DNA of 32,034 nt from Chlamydiota bacterium (GTDB lineage: Bacteria; Chlamydiota; Chlamydiia; Chlamydiales; JAAKFR01): the NCBI GenBank assembly GCA_011064985.1, contig JAAKFR010000006.1, forward strand, positions 1-32,034. The letters are read 5' to 3'. Positions 31,978 through 32,034 of this stretch are shown here, piece by piece (position 1 is the first letter of the stretch; each line of letters opens with the position of its first letter). Below the pieces are notes generated by a model. That model ran no database searches. It was not told where the DNA came from and saw only the letters and a list, made by a program, of their open reading frames with translations. Both the position numbers and the translations under genes were made by a program.

Positions 31978-32034
31978 TCAGAGAGTTGTGAAAACGGTCC
32001 ATTTCGGGTCGCAGACCTTCAAGAGAATAACCTG
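31978..32034 (-). other. Possible 3' end of a gene running off the window
   Basis: On the minus strand an open frame enters from the window edge, reads QVILLKVCDPKWTVFTTL and stops at 31978. Only 18 codons are visible, in repeat-rich DNA, so it could be the tail of a gene, a remnant, or chance. Confidence 0.2.

Overview
The window looks like part of the chromosome of an environmental (amoeba-associated) Chlamydiales bacterium of the Waddlia/Parachlamydia/Simkania type. The evidence is a sigma-66-like rpoD, rpsT followed shortly by a coiled-coil/PAS gene and then rpoD (an order that recalls Chlamydia trachomatis, from memory), several genes resembling chlamydial membrane or effector proteins, and a CoiA-type protein that starts MQIYA. 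The assignment is inferred from protein features, not from a database search.

Layout. Positions 1-1258 hold the 3' part of an outer-membrane beta-barrel gene. 1304-4389 is accessory: an AAA+ ATPase with a PD-(D/E)XK-like tail behind twin palindromic repeats, a possibly leaderless unknown gene, and a leucine-rich-repeat protein. 4390-5030 has no gene but carries repeats of two families, one folding into a long hairpin tipped by a four-armed structure. 5031-6746 is an LplT-like permease fused to a degenerate acyltransferase. It is head-to-head with recC, and their start codons overlap. 6745-16515 is a recC-recB-X-Y-recD block in which two unknown genes sit between recB and recD: X resembles an inclusion-membrane protein, and Y is a strict 40-residue repeat protein. 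A 192-bp MITE-like element with 21-bp terminal inverted repeats separates recD from an SLC12-like transporter (16818-19064), which is followed by an unknown membrane protein.

From 20287 the content is more housekeeping: rpsT with a clear promoter, a DUF3592-like membrane protein overlapping an aldose-epimerase-like protein, the coiled-coil/PAS protein, a frameshifted AAA+ ATPase, a class IV aminotransferase, a CoiA-like protein, rpoD overlapping a DinG-type helicase, a decayed VUT/YhhQ transporter remnant, a dicarboxylate/amino-acid:cation symporter and tRNA-Ala(GGC). The right edge holds a second, truncated copy of the intergenic repeat seen at 4575-4950.

The most unusual content is the 40-residue repeat protein inside the recBCD block, the structured intergenic repeat family, the MITE-like element, and the two ATPase genes that each lie behind a palindrome.
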